A program made the position numbers and the translations under genes. Under the pieces are notes generated by a model. It saw only the letters and a list, made by a program, of their open reading frames with translations. It was not told the origin of the DNA and made no database searches. A stretch of DNA of 64,000 nucleotides from Akkermansiaceae bacterium UBA6138 (GTDB lineage: Bacteria > Verrucomicrobiota > Verrucomicrobiia > Verrucomicrobiales > DEV007), in the NCBI GenBank assembly GCA_002422425.1, contig DIVG01000026.1, forward strand, positions 4,924 through 68,923, in the 5' to 3' direction. Shown piece by piece: positions 45,132-53,818 of this stretch. Position 1 is the stretch's first letter, and every line of letters begins with the position of its first letter.

Positions 45132-45611
45132 ATGAACCCGGAAATCAAAAAGCGCTTTGACGATTACATCAGCCATAAAGGGATGCGTCGCACGGGCCAA
45201 AGGGATGTCATCGTGGAGGCGGCTTTTTCCAGCGATGATCATTTTACCGCCGAAGAGCTGCTCGCAAAAGCGAAGCGCATCGATCCGAAGACCTCCCGGG
45301 CAACCCTTTATCGCACCATCGCCCTCCTCGTCGAATGCAAGCTGCTGCGCGAGATTGACCTCGGGCGCGACGAGCGGGTCTACGATCCGAACTTCCTCGA
45401 TTCACCCGACCACAACCACCTCATTTGCGTGGACTGCGGTAAGGTGATCGAGTTCGAAGATGATAACACTGCCCTCCTCATCGACTGTATCACGCGGCGT
45501 CTCGGTTTCCGCCCTTCCTCCAAATCGATGCGGATCGAGGCCTGCTGCGACCGGCTCCGCGCCGACGGCATCTGCGAAAATCTCATCCAGATGCGTCTGA
45601 TGAAGCACTGA
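45132..45611 (+). CDS. fur: Fur-family transcriptional repressor
   Basis: 159 residues. Winged helix with GMRRTGQRDVIVEAAF, DHFTAEELL and TSRATLYRTIALLVE (recognition helix), then the metal and dimer part with DHNHLICVDCGKVIEFED, in which CxxC is one half of the structural zinc site. Acts as an iron- (Fur) or peroxide- (PerR) responsive repressor; the two cannot be told apart here. Start ATG at 45132, divergent from manA. Confidence 0.9.
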   Translation: MNPEIKKRFDDYISHKGMRRTGQRDVIVEAAFSSDDHFTAEELLAKAKRIDPKTSRATLYRTIALLVECKLLREIDLGRDERVYDPNFLDSPDHNHLICVDCGKVIEFEDDNTALLIDCITRRLGFRPSSKSMRIEACCDRLRADGICENLIQMRLMKH

Positions 45612-45662
45612 GTCGCAAAAAATCCCTCTTGATTAGCATCCCCCTCAGCGCGAAGCAGAGCC

Positions 45663-47042
45663 ATGTGGAAAGGCAGATTTCAGACAGAGACTTCAAACCT
45701 CGTGCAGCGATACGGAGAGTCCATCAGCTACGACTGGCGCCTCTACGCCTATGATATCGAGGGCTCGATCGCCCACGCCGCCGCTCTCCTCGATGCTGGA
45801 ATCCTCACGAAAAGTGAGGAAACCGCGATCATTCGGGGCTTGCGCGAGATCAAACACGAAATCGAGGCGGGTGAATTCCGATTCAAGACGAGCCTCGAAG
45901 ACGTGCACATGAATATCGAGCAGGCCCTCACCGAGAAAATCGGAGCGCCGGGAGCAAAACTCCATACCGCACGCAGCCGCAACGATCAGGTTGCGCTCGA
46001 CACCCGCCTTTACTGCCGCGCGGAAAGCGAAGCCATTCTTCAACGACTCACGACCCTGCAGAACGCCCTCCTCACCCTCGCAATCAATCATCCCGAGGCC
46101 GTCATACCGGGCTACACCCACCTCCAGCGCGGACAGCCGGTTCTCTTTGCGCATCATCTCCTGGCCTATCTTGAGATGCTCGAGCGTGACAAGCAGCGCC
46201 TCCGTGATTGCTACCGCCGCATCAATGTGATGCCTCTCGGCTCGGGTGCCCTCGCCGGCTCAACCATCGTCCTCAATCGCAAGATCGTGGCGGAGAAGCT
46301 CGGCTTTCCCGCGCTCACCCAGAATAGCATGGACGCGGTGAGTGATCGGGACTTCGTCGCCGAACTGCTCTTTGTCATCACCATGGCCGGGGTGCACCTC
46401 TCCCGCCTCAGCGAAGACGTCATCCTCTGGGCCACCACCGAGTTCGGATTCATCGAACTGAGTGACGCCCACACGACCGGCTCAAGTCTGATGCCGCAAA
46501 AGAAAAATCCGGACGTGGCGGAGCTCACCCGGGGAAAAGCGGGCCGCCTTATCGGGAATCTCGTCGCCATGCTGACCACGATCAAAGGTCTCCCCATGAC
46601 CTACAACAGGGACCTACAGGAGGACAAGGTAGCCCTCTTCGACTCAATCGACCAGATTAAGCTCGCCCTTGAAGTTTTCGCCGAAATGATGGCCGCCGCC
46701 AAAATACGTGAAGACCGCACCCTGCAGGCGGCCAGCGATCCCTTCCTCCTCGCTACCGACCTTGCCGATTATCTTGTCCTCAAAGGCGTCCCCTTTCGCG
46801 AGGCCCATGAGGTCCTCGGCAAACTCACGGCCTACAGCCTCGCTGAAAAACGGAATTTCCCCGATCTTACTCTCGAGGAGTACCGTCAGTTTTCCGACGT
46901 CTTCGAATCCGATCTGTTCAAGATCCTGAATCTCAAGACCGCCCTCAAAGCACGAAAAGCGATCGGAGCGCCCTCGCCGGTAAACGTCGGCAATCAAATC
47001 ACCCGGTGGCAGAAGCGTCTTCACTCCGACAGCGGAATGTGA
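45663..47042 (+). CDS. argH: Argininosuccinate lyase
   Basis: 459 residues. Last step of arginine synthesis: splits argininosuccinate to arginine and fumarate. Family signature GSSLMPQKKNPD with the catalytic Ser, plus TARSRNDQVALDTRLY, GYTHLQRGQPV and NSMDAVSDRDFVAE. No other arg gene is in the window. Starts at an ATG 51 bp after fur. Confidence 0.97.
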   Translation: MWKGRFQTETSNLVQRYGESISYDWRLYAYDIEGSIAHAAALLDAGILTKSEETAIIRGLREIKHEIEAGEFRFKTSLEDVHMNIEQALTEKIGAPGAKLHTARSRNDQVALDTRLYCRAESEAILQRLTTLQNALLTLAINHPEAVIPGYTHLQRGQPVLFAHHLLAYLEMLERDKQRLRDCYRRINVMPLGSGALAGSTIVLNRKIVAEKLGFPALTQNSMDAVSDRDFVAELLFVITMAGVHLSRLSEDVILWATTEFGFIELSDAHTTGSSLMPQKKNPDVAELTRGKAGRLIGNLVAMLTTIKGLPMTYNRDLQEDKVALFDSIDQIKLALEVFAEMMAAAKIREDRTLQAASDPFLLATDLADYLVLKGVPFREAHEVLGKLTAYSLAEKRNFPDLTLEEYRQFSDVFESDLFKILNLKTALKARKAIGAPSPVNVGNQITRWQKRLHSDSGM

Positions 47043-47102
47043 AAATTTTTCTTTCGCAAAGAAAGACAGAAATGGCAGTGCCCATCGCTCTACCGGTGAA
47101 GG

Positions 47103-47618
47103 ATGAGCGAATTCGGCGACCAGCAGAATAAGGACGGGGATCTTGAGGCTCTCTTGAAAAAGCTTGAGCCCAACCCTCTTCATTTTGACTTCATCGCCGA
47201 GCTCAATCGTGACTGCGAGCGGCTCGCGAGCCACCGGGAAGAACGCCACGCCACCCGCATGCCGCGTCGCTATCTCGTTCCGCTTTCTATCGTTGGCACT
47301 GCCTTGATGGCGGGCTTCGGCTACTTCCAGTTTGGCGAACGACTCGGCCAGACCAAGCACTTCCGCGCCGAAAATCCCACCGTCGTCGCGGCCCCCCCAA
47401 CGGAATCGGCGAGACCGCAATTCGTCCCCGTCTCGGCCCACGGCTATCTTCTCAACACTTCCTCGGGAGGTGTCATTCAGACCGAAGAAGGCCCTCGTCA
47501 GCGTCTCCATATCGAATACGAAGATGCCTATCACTGGCACGACCCGACCAGCGGGACCAATCTCCGCTTCTTCCAGCCGCGCCGTGAAGAGGTCATCGTC
47601 CCGCTCCGGACCGATTAA
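47103..47618 (+). CDS. Single-span membrane protein of unknown function
   Basis: 171 residues. An acidic N-terminus with LEALLKKLEPNPLHFDFIAEL, a single membrane helix (about 59-75, LVPLSIVGTALMAGFGYF), and a periplasmic tail with a beta-rich part (GYLLNTSSGGVIQTEEGPRQ). The topology, with a short cytoplasmic head and an outside tail, is common in anti-sigma-like proteins, but no such domain is visible. Same strand as the PDZ gene 55 bp downstream; possibly co-transcribed. Confidence 0.75.
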   Translation: MSEFGDQQNKDGDLEALLKKLEPNPLHFDFIAELNRDCERLASHREERHATRMPRRYLVPLSIVGTALMAGFGYFQFGERLGQTKHFRAENPTVVAAPPTESARPQFVPVSAHGYLLNTSSGGVIQTEEGPRQRLHIEYEDAYHWHDPTSGTNLRFFQPRREEVIVPLRTD

Positions 47619-47673
47619 GGATCAAAACGTTGTTTTTTCTTTCCATCGACTCCGCCCCCCACCCTCCTCCCAG

Positions 47674-48717
47674 ATGAAAACCTCCTCCCTCACGCTTTTT
47701 GCGGTCGGCTCCTCCCTCCTCCTTGCCCTGACGGCGGCCCGGGGAGAAGAAAAAGAGGCCACCGCGAAATCGCCGCGCCCCGAAAATCGCGACCCCTCCG
47801 CCGCAGCGAAAGAGCGTCCCCCTCGCCCCGGCAGGCCCGAGCCATCGGGATCTCCCCGCCCTGTCGAAAAACGCCCCTGGGTCGGCGTGGCCACCACCCC
47901 GATCGACTACGCCCTGCGCGACCATCTCGAGATCGCCGAAGGCTTCGGCATTCAGGTCATCGAAGTGATGCCCGATTCCCCCGCCAGCGAGGCCGGACTG
48001 CGGAACAATGACATCATCACCCGGTTTGAAGAGCAGCACCTCATCTCCCCCGAGCATCTCTCGCTCCTCGTTCGCACGAAAAAAAGCGGGGAAAAAGTCG
48101 CCTTTGCCATCATCCGGAAGGGAAAAGAAGAAGTCGTCGAGCTCACTCTCGGCGAGACCGACAAAGAGCGATTCGAGTTCCAACCGGGATTCGGTCCGGG
48201 GCAACCCTTTCCCGAACACCGCGAAAACCTCCGCCGTCAGCAGGACTACTGGCAGGACTGGATGAACAAAAATCATCCCGAATGGCGCGGCAATCCCTCG
48301 CGGCGGGAGGACCGGCCCGACCGCGAGGCACCGTCGGAAGACGCCCGCGATCCCAATCTCCCCCGCGAGAGCCGTCCGCCCGCGGTCTCGGTGAACCCGG
48401 GATTCCCGCTGCGGGTCTTCGGCTCCGAAGGTGTCCTCAAGATCGACAACGAACAGGGCGAGCTGACCCTCACGCGAAAAGACAAAGAGCACACCCTCGA
48501 GCTGAAGGATGCCGCCGGCAAAGTCATCTACAAGGGCGCCTTCGATCCCGAAGCCGGCGTCGCGGCGCTTCCCCCCGAGGCTCGGGAACACCTTGAGAAA
48601 ATGAAACTCGGCAACTTCGAGATCCGCCTTCCCGCCGCCCCGATGAAGGACCCGGAAAAGACCGCCGCGCCGCCCATCGAAGAACCGGCCGCCACACCCG
48701 AGGGGGAGATCCTCTGA
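47674..48717 (+). CDS. Secreted PDZ-domain protein
   Basis: 347 residues from the ATG at 47674, with a signal peptide (1-24). A Pro/Arg-rich linker (about 25-65) leads to one PDZ domain (about 68-155): RPWVGVATTPID, GFGIQVIEVMPDSPASEAGLRNNDIITRF and LLVRTKKSGEKV. A low-complexity charged region and a C-terminal beta segment follow. There is no protease domain, so it may be a periplasmic adaptor rather than a DegP-type protease. A strong hairpin lies 18 bp after its stop. Confidence 0.85.
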   Translation: MKTSSLTLFAVGSSLLLALTAARGEEKEATAKSPRPENRDPSAAAKERPPRPGRPEPSGSPRPVEKRPWVGVATTPIDYALRDHLEIAEGFGIQVIEVMPDSPASEAGLRNNDIITRFEEQHLISPEHLSLLVRTKKSGEKVAFAIIRKGKEEVVELTLGETDKERFEFQPGFGPGQPFPEHRENLRRQQDYWQDWMNKNHPEWRGNPSRREDRPDREAPSEDARDPNLPRESRPPAVSVNPGFPLRVFGSEGVLKIDNEQGELTLTRKDKEHTLELKDAAGKVIYKGAFDPEAGVAALPPEAREHLEKMKLGNFEIRLPAAPMKDPEKTAAPPIEEPAATPEGEIL

Positions 48718-48734
48718 TTCTTCCGGGAAAAATG

Positions 48735-48762
48735 AAGGGGCGGAAATCGCTTTCCGCCCCTT
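48735..48762. terminator. Bidirectional stem-loop between convergent genes
   Basis: Perfect 12-bp stem AAGGGGCGGAAA / TTTCCGCCCCTT with loop TCGC, between the PDZ gene (ends 48717) and the ThuA-like gene (ends 48794). No long T run follows on either side, so it may end transcription in both directions with reduced efficiency. Confidence 0.7.
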
Positions 48763-48793
48763 CACCAACTCTGAACCAAACAAAGGATATCGC

Positions 48794-49603
48794 CTATTCC
48801 GACGCGGCGGGCGCATCGTCCTTACCCGCGGCCCAGAGGATGCCGCGCGCGAGCAGGCGAATGAAAACCGGATCGTCGAAGGTGGCGTCGGAGTGTCCGT
48901 AAGTCGTTCCCATGACGCGGGTGCCGCCGAAGTCGTTCACCCAGATGACGGGGTGCTCGGCCCCGTCTTTCTCACTCACCGAACTCGCCAGCGGGATCGT
49001 CTTTTCACCGAGTTTCTCGATGATATAAAGTTCGTCCATGGGCGTGACCCAATCGCTCGGGAATCCCTTCATGACCGGATGATCGGCCTTGAGCACTTTG
49101 ACTGGATACTCGGCCTGGTGATCGTGCTTGCGACTCGTGACCCCTAGGAACTCGCGCCAGTCGTCGATCTCCGCCGAGCGGTAGGTGTGCATCGCGCAGT
49201 GAATGACGAGCGCGGGAACCCCAGCGCGATGAGCCGAAGTGATCTTGCGAATGTATTCGGGATCGACCGTGTCGGCGAAACACTCATTGTGAATGACGAC
49301 ATCGTAGGGTTTCGCCCAGTTCGGGTCGTTGTAGAGCGGGATCTGCGCGTCAGTCCCGTTCCCGCCCGCTTTCACGATTTCAAAATCGACATTGGCGACC
49401 GCCTGCACCCCGGACCCGAGCGCGTAGGTCTGGTAAAGGTAATTGTGGCAGCACCCGCCCGTGATGATGAGCGCTTTCACTGGCGCGCCCGAGTAGAATT
49501 CCTTTTTCGGATGCTCTTTTTTCTTTCCATTCTGCGCCACGACCAGGCCTGTCGCGAGGATCGCAAAGAGGAGGATGAGGAAAGCGGGATAACGTTTATT
49601 CAT
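48794..49603 (-). CDS. ThuA-like secreted protein
   Basis: 269 residues with a signal peptide (1-23, ILLFAILATGLVVA). ThuA (glutamine-amidotransferase-like) domain: VKALIITGGCCHNYLYQT, YDVVIHNECFADTVDPEYIRKI, GVPALVIHCAMHTYRSAEIDDW and GTTYGHSDATFDDP. ThuA proteins occur in trehalose/disaccharide use and are abundant in Planctomycetes and Verrucomicrobia; the enzymatic role is unsettled. A 3-keto-disaccharide hydrolase-like gene (DUF1080) is 3 kb away. Confidence 0.88.
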   Translation of the reverse strand: MNKRYPAFLILLFAILATGLVVAQNGKKKEHPKKEFYSGAPVKALIITGGCCHNYLYQTYALGSGVQAVANVDFEIVKAGGNGTDAQIPLYNDPNWAKPYDVVIHNECFADTVDPEYIRKITSAHRAGVPALVIHCAMHTYRSAEIDDWREFLGVTSRKHDHQAEYPVKVLKADHPVMKGFPSDWVTPMDELYIIEKLGEKTIPLASSVSEKDGAEHPVIWVNDFGGTRVMGTTYGHSDATFDDPVFIRLLARGILWAAGKDDAPAASE

Positions 49604-49685
49604 GAAGAGCGGTTTTTTACCAGAAACCTCTCCGGAAAGCTATGGCCTTATCAGGGCGCAGAATTTTCTTCGTACTTGGGACAAA

Positions 49686-49713
49686 AAAAGGGAGACCTCA
49701 CGGTCTCCCTTTT
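49686..49713 (-). terminator. Rho-independent terminator of gnd
   Basis: Stem of AAAAGGGAGACC and GGTCTCCCTTTT with a four-base loop. Read on the minus strand it is followed by a run of T (the plus strand has AAAAAAA at 49683-49689), 26 bp after the gnd stop. Confidence 0.85.
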
Positions 49714-49739
49714 CCAAATCGCTTTTACGAAGACTTCTC

Positions 49740-51185
49740 TCAATCCGTGACCACGTCGGGCCACTGGGTGTGGAAGAATTCGCCGGCGGGTTTGTCGGTA
49801 CGCTCGTAGGTGTGCGCGCCGAAGAAGTCCCGCTGGGCCTGGAGCAGGTTGGCAGGGAGACGGGCGCTGCGGTAGCTGTCGTAGTAGCCGAGCGAGGCGC
49901 TGAAGGCCGGGATCGGGATACCGTTCATCACGCCGAGTGAGACGATCTCGCGCCAATCAGCCTGATTGCTGTTGAGGATGTCCTTGAAGAAGGGATCGAG
50001 CATCAGATTGACGAGCTCGGGATTGCGCTCGTAGGCCTCGGTGATGCGGTTGAGAAAGCGGGCCCGGATGATACAGCCGCCGCGCCAGATGCGGGCGATC
50101 GCGCCGAGATTAAGTCCCCAGCCGTGCGCTTCGCCGACCTTCTTGATAAGGTCGAGTCCCTGCGCGTAGGAGATGATCTTGGAGGCATAGAGGGCGTCGT
50201 GGACTTTCTTCACGAGGACGTCCTTGGGCAGGTCGATCTTCGGAGTCGGTCCGGCGAATTCACCGGCGGCGACCTGGCGCTGATCAATCATAGAGGAAAG
50301 GATGCGGGCTTCAACGGCGGCGTTGATCGTGGAGATCACCACGGTGTTGTCGGCGGCGTTCATGACGGTCCAGCGGCCCGTGCCTTTTTGCCCGGCCTTG
50401 TCGAGGATGAGCTCGACAACGGCTTCGCCAGTCTCGGGATCGCGGATTTCAAAAATCTTGCTCGTGATCTGGATGAGGTAGCTCTCGAGGGCGCCCTGGT
50501 TCCACTCGTTGAAGATCGCGGCGATCTCGTCGGTGGTGAAGCCGGCCGTCTTGAAAATCTGGTAGGCCTCGCAGATGAGCTGCATGTCGCCGTACTCGAT
50601 GCCGTTGTGGACCATCTTGACGTAATGACCCGCGCCGCCGGTCCCGATGTGGGTGACGCAGGGGTCGCCGTTGACCTTGGCGGAGATGGATTCAAAGATG
50701 GGCTTGATGAGCTCCCAGCTGCTCGCGGGACCACCGGGCATGATCGCGGGGCCTTTGCGGGCGCCTTCTTCACCGCCCGAGACGCCGGTGCCGATGTAGA
50801 GGAGACCTTTCGCTTCGAGTTCCTTCGAACGGCGCTCGGTGTGAATGAAGTAGGTGTTGCCCCCGTCGATGATGAGATCACCGGGATCGAGAAGCGGGAC
50901 GAGCTGGTCGATCACGGCATCGACGGCGTCACGGTCGGCGGGATTGGCTCCGGCCTTGGACTGCACGAGCATCATGATCTTGCGGGGAGTGGCGACGCTC
51001 TCGACGAATGCCTCCATCGTGGGCGCCCCGTGGAGGTTTTTGCCCGGGTTGTCAGCGATAAACTGATCCGTCACCGAGGTGGTCCGGTTGTAGACGGAGA
51101 CGCGGAAGCCGCGGCTCTCAACATTTAACACCAGGTTCTGCCCCATGACGGCGAGGCCAATTAGTCCGAAATCACTCTTGCTCAT
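49740..51185 (-). CDS. gnd: 6-phosphogluconate dehydrogenase (decarboxylating)
   Basis: 481 residues. Oxidises 6-phosphogluconate to ribulose 5-phosphate and CO2 with NADP. FGLIGLAVMGQNLVLNVESRG (Rossmann), GGNTYFIHTERRSKEL, GTGVSGGEEGARKGPAIMPGG (substrate binding), HNGIEYGDMQLICE (catalytic His/Asn) and IARIWRGGCIIRA. Starts at an ATG, about 50 bp from the divergent MoaE-like gene. gntK (62507-63058) supplies its substrate. Confidence 0.97.
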   Translation of the reverse strand: MSKSDFGLIGLAVMGQNLVLNVESRGFRVSVYNRTTSVTDQFIADNPGKNLHGAPTMEAFVESVATPRKIMMLVQSKAGANPADRDAVDAVIDQLVPLLDPGDLIIDGGNTYFIHTERRSKELEAKGLLYIGTGVSGGEEGARKGPAIMPGGPASSWELIKPIFESISAKVNGDPCVTHIGTGGAGHYVKMVHNGIEYGDMQLICEAYQIFKTAGFTTDEIAAIFNEWNQGALESYLIQITSKIFEIRDPETGEAVVELILDKAGQKGTGRWTVMNAADNTVVISTINAAVEARILSSMIDQRQVAAGEFAGPTPKIDLPKDVLVKKVHDALYASKIISYAQGLDLIKKVGEAHGWGLNLGAIARIWRGGCIIRARFLNRITEAYERNPELVNLMLDPFFKDILNSNQADWREIVSLGVMNGIPIPAFSASLGYYDSYRSARLPANLLQAQRDFFGAHTYERTDKPAGEFFHTQWPDVVTD

Positions 51186-51234
51186 TAAATAGTCCTTTGA
51201 TTGTGTGAGCGTGAAGCCTACTCACGATTCAGCA

Positions 51235-51645
51235 ATGGCAAGCCTTCATTTTGTATACTCTGTCTCGAGCCGCCCCGTCGCGGAGGTGGAAAGCGCCCTC
51301 GTATCCTCGACGGTTCACGGGGCCGACCTGCGTTTTCACGGGGTCGTACGCGACAGCGAGGAGGGGCGAACGATCTCGGGCATCGAATACACCCACTACG
51401 AGTGTATGGCGGCGAACGAGTTACGAAAGATCGGCGAGGCCATGATGGCGGAGTTTCCCGGCCATCTCGCGCTCGTCCACCACGTCGTCGGATTTGTCGC
51501 CGCAGGCGAGGCTTCGATCCTCATCCGCGTGCAGACGCCGCACAGCGCGGCGGGCTTCGATCTTTGCCGGGAATATCTGCGCCGCATCAAGTCGACGGTG
51601 CCGATCTGGAAAAAACCGGTCTTTGTGGAGGAGATTCCCTCATGA
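51235..51645 (+). CDS. MoaE-like protein (molybdopterin synthase catalytic subunit family)
   Basis: 136 residues from the ATG at 51235; GTG at 51205 is the alternative. Family motifs: GADLRFHGVVRDSEEGRTI, EYTHYECMAANELRKIGE and STVPIWKKPVFVEE, with the two catalytic Lys kept. But the HR pairs of typical MoaE are changed: the motif expected as AHRSSAF reads PHSAAGF, so the usual Arg is Ser. It may still be active; no other molybdopterin gene is nearby. Overlaps the next gene by four bases (ATGA). Confidence 0.8.
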   Translation: MASLHFVYSVSSRPVAEVESALVSSTVHGADLRFHGVVRDSEEGRTISGIEYTHYECMAANELRKIGEAMMAEFPGHLALVHHVVGFVAAGEASILIRVQTPHSAAGFDLCREYLRRIKSTVPIWKKPVFVEEIPS

Positions 51646-52745
51646 TCCTGCAGTTCGGAGCGGGAAACTTCCTGCGCGGCTTCGCCGACGTCTTCGTGCA
51701 CGAGCTGGATCAACACCCCGACGGAGCCGGGATCGGACCGGTCGTGGTCGTGCAATCGACGGGCCGGGAGCGGGCGGATCTGCTCAATGAGGCGGGAGGG
51801 AAATACCACCTCGTCATTCAGGGCTACCGCAATGGTCAGGTCGTCGAGGAAACTCATCGGATCGACGCCATCTTCCGAGCGCTTCACGCCGGGAGCGAAT
51901 GGGAGGGGGTCCTCACCGCCGCCTCGGCTCCCGAACTCGTCGCGATCCTCTCGAACACGACCGAGGCAGGGCTGGCGCTGGATGACGCGGACCAATTTCC
52001 CGGCGCGGAAGTGCCGCGCTCGTTTCCGGCAAAACTCCTCGCGGTCCTCGCCGCGCGCCAGGCCGTCGGTCTGCCGGGGCCGTGGATCGTGCCCTGCGAA
52101 CTGATCGAGTCAAACGGCGACCGGCTCCGCGAACTCGTCGCGGAGCAGGCACGGCGATGGCAGTTGTCGGATGATCTCCTCGCCTGGCTCACCGCGGACT
52201 GCCGCTGGGTCAACACGCTCGTCGATCGCATCGTCCCGGGACCGCCGAAGGCGCATCCTCTCCTCGGGACGGATCCGCTTCTGATCAGCGCGGAGCCGTA
52301 TGCGCTCTGGGCGGTGGAGACGGAGGCGCCGGGCTTTCCCTTTGCGCGGCATCCGGCGGTGGTGCTCTCGGCCGACATCAGGCCCTACACCCTGCGCAAG
52401 GTCCGCCTCCTCAACGGCGCGCACTCCGCCCTCGTCATGCGAGCGGCGGGCAGGGGACTTGCCACGGTGCGGGCATGTCTCGAGGATCCCGAGACCGGAG
52501 CCTGGCTCGAGGGACTGCTTTTTGAAGAAATCGTGCCCGTCCTCGAGGGACGCTGCGAGAACCCGGCCGGCTTTGCGCGCGAGGTGCTCGACCGTTTCCG
52601 GAATCCTTTTCTTGAGCACCGACTCTCCGTGATCGCCCTGAATCACGAGGCCAAGGTGGCCGTGCGACTCGAGCCGACGCTGCGCGAATACCGCGAGCGA
52701 TTCGGGAAGGATCCGGAACGGCTCGCGGCGGTGATGAAAAAATAG
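51642..52745 (+). CDS. Tagaturonate reductase/mannitol dehydrogenase-family oxidoreductase
   Basis: 367 residues. Long-chain dehydrogenase of the mannitol dehydrogenase family: ILQFGAGNFLRGFADVFVHEL (Rossmann), VVVQSTGRERADLL, PCELIESNGDRL, NTLVDRIVPG and KVRLLNGAHSALVM with the catalytic Lys region. Similar in size and pattern to UxaB (altronate oxidoreductase, tagaturonate to altronate) of galacturonate breakdown. The substrate cannot be assigned for certain. Its ATG overlaps the MoaE-like stop. Confidence 0.85.
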   Translation: MILQFGAGNFLRGFADVFVHELDQHPDGAGIGPVVVVQSTGRERADLLNEAGGKYHLVIQGYRNGQVVEETHRIDAIFRALHAGSEWEGVLTAASAPELVAILSNTTEAGLALDDADQFPGAEVPRSFPAKLLAVLAARQAVGLPGPWIVPCELIESNGDRLRELVAEQARRWQLSDDLLAWLTADCRWVNTLVDRIVPGPPKAHPLLGTDPLLISAEPYALWAVETEAPGFPFARHPAVVLSADIRPYTLRKVRLLNGAHSALVMRAAGRGLATVRACLEDPETGAWLEGLLFEEIVPVLEGRCENPAGFAREVLDRFRNPFLEHRLSVIALNHEAKVAVRLEPTLREYRERFGKDPERLAAVMKK

Positions 52746-52750
52746 GCGGT

Positions 52751-53743
52751 CTACTTTTTCACGACCCAGATGTTGCGGTAGCGCACCGGATTGCCGTGGT
52801 CCTGCAGGAAGACAGGGCCGGGGCCATTTTCATCCTTGCTGCGGGCGCCACCGGTCGGACCGGGGATCTCGAGGTTCTCGTGGATGGGGTAGCCGTTGTG
52901 CTTCACGGTGAGTTTGGCATTGGCAGTCTTGTTGCCTTCGGCGTCGAACTTCGCGGCGGTGAAATCGACGTCGTAGGTCTGCCAGCGCAGCGGCGGGTAG
53001 CAGAGGTTCTGCTTCGGCTCGGCGACTTTATAGATGCCGCCGCACTCGTTATCGACTCCGGCGAGGCCGAAGCTGTCGAGCATCTGGACCTCATAACGGC
53101 CTGTCACGTAGAGACCGCTGTTCCCGCGAGCCTGCCCGCGCGCCTTGGGCATCCAGGGGAGACGGAATTCGATGTGCAGGCTGAAGTCGCTGAAGGTGGC
53201 GCTGCTGATCGCTCCCTGGGTGAGAAGATTGCCCTCGAGGACGGCCTTTTCCCAGTGTTTCGCAGCGGTCTCGGGAGTGCCGTCAAAAAGAACGACCGCT
53301 CCCTCGGGGGCTTTCGCGCCTAGGGTCGGGCTTTCGCGCTCGACCCGGTCGAGGGTGGCGGTAAAGGACGCCTCGGCCGAGCTCGTCACGGTGATTTTGC
53401 CGTCCTTGAGCGTGCCGGTCCACTCGTCCTTTTCGAAAGTGACGCTGCCGTCTTCGGCCCGCTTTCCCTTGATGCTCTCGCGGGGTTTCTCGCCATCCCA
53501 TCCGTCGCCGGGGAGGCCGCCCCTCGAGATTACCGCTTCGAACTCACCGTCGCCGAGAGCGATGACCTGAACGCCGAATTTGTCTTCTCCCGCCGTGCCG
53601 GTGTATTCGCCCTGGATCGCAAAATCGGGGTCTTTAGCCGCCTCGGCGGGATCGGCGACAGCGGGAAGAGTGTCTGCGGCGCGACAGAGCGGCGGGATGA
53701 TCGCGGCAATAAGGATAAGGGCGAGAAGATGTTGTTTTTTCAT
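52751..53743 (-). CDS. DUF1080 (3-keto-disaccharide hydrolase-like) secreted protein
   Basis: 330 residues with a signal peptide (1-22). After about 100 residues of a first beta-rich region (FGVQVIALGDGEFEAVISRGG), the C-terminal DUF1080 domain of a concanavalin-like fold has ATFSDFSLHIEFRLPWMP, RGNSGLYVTGRYEVQMLDSFG, ECGGIYKVAEP, WQTYDVDFTAAKF and PVFLQDHGNPVRYRNIWV. The family hydrolyses 3-keto-disaccharides in other Bacteroidetes/PVC species and is very abundant there. Same strand as the NHL gene upstream. Confidence 0.88.
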   Translation of the reverse strand: MKKQHLLALILIAAIIPPLCRAADTLPAVADPAEAAKDPDFAIQGEYTGTAGEDKFGVQVIALGDGEFEAVISRGGLPGDGWDGEKPRESIKGKRAEDGSVTFEKDEWTGTLKDGKITVTSSAEASFTATLDRVERESPTLGAKAPEGAVVLFDGTPETAAKHWEKAVLEGNLLTQGAISSATFSDFSLHIEFRLPWMPKARGQARGNSGLYVTGRYEVQMLDSFGLAGVDNECGGIYKVAEPKQNLCYPPLRWQTYDVDFTAAKFDAEGNKTANAKLTVKHNGYPIHENLEIPGPTGGARSKDENGPGPVFLQDHGNPVRYRNIWVVKK

Positions 53744-53818
53744 AGGGAGTGTCCGGAAGGAGGAGCAATTTTAAGAGAGCGGGACCGATTCGTCGAGTGT
53801 CGAAATGCCCACCCGTCC

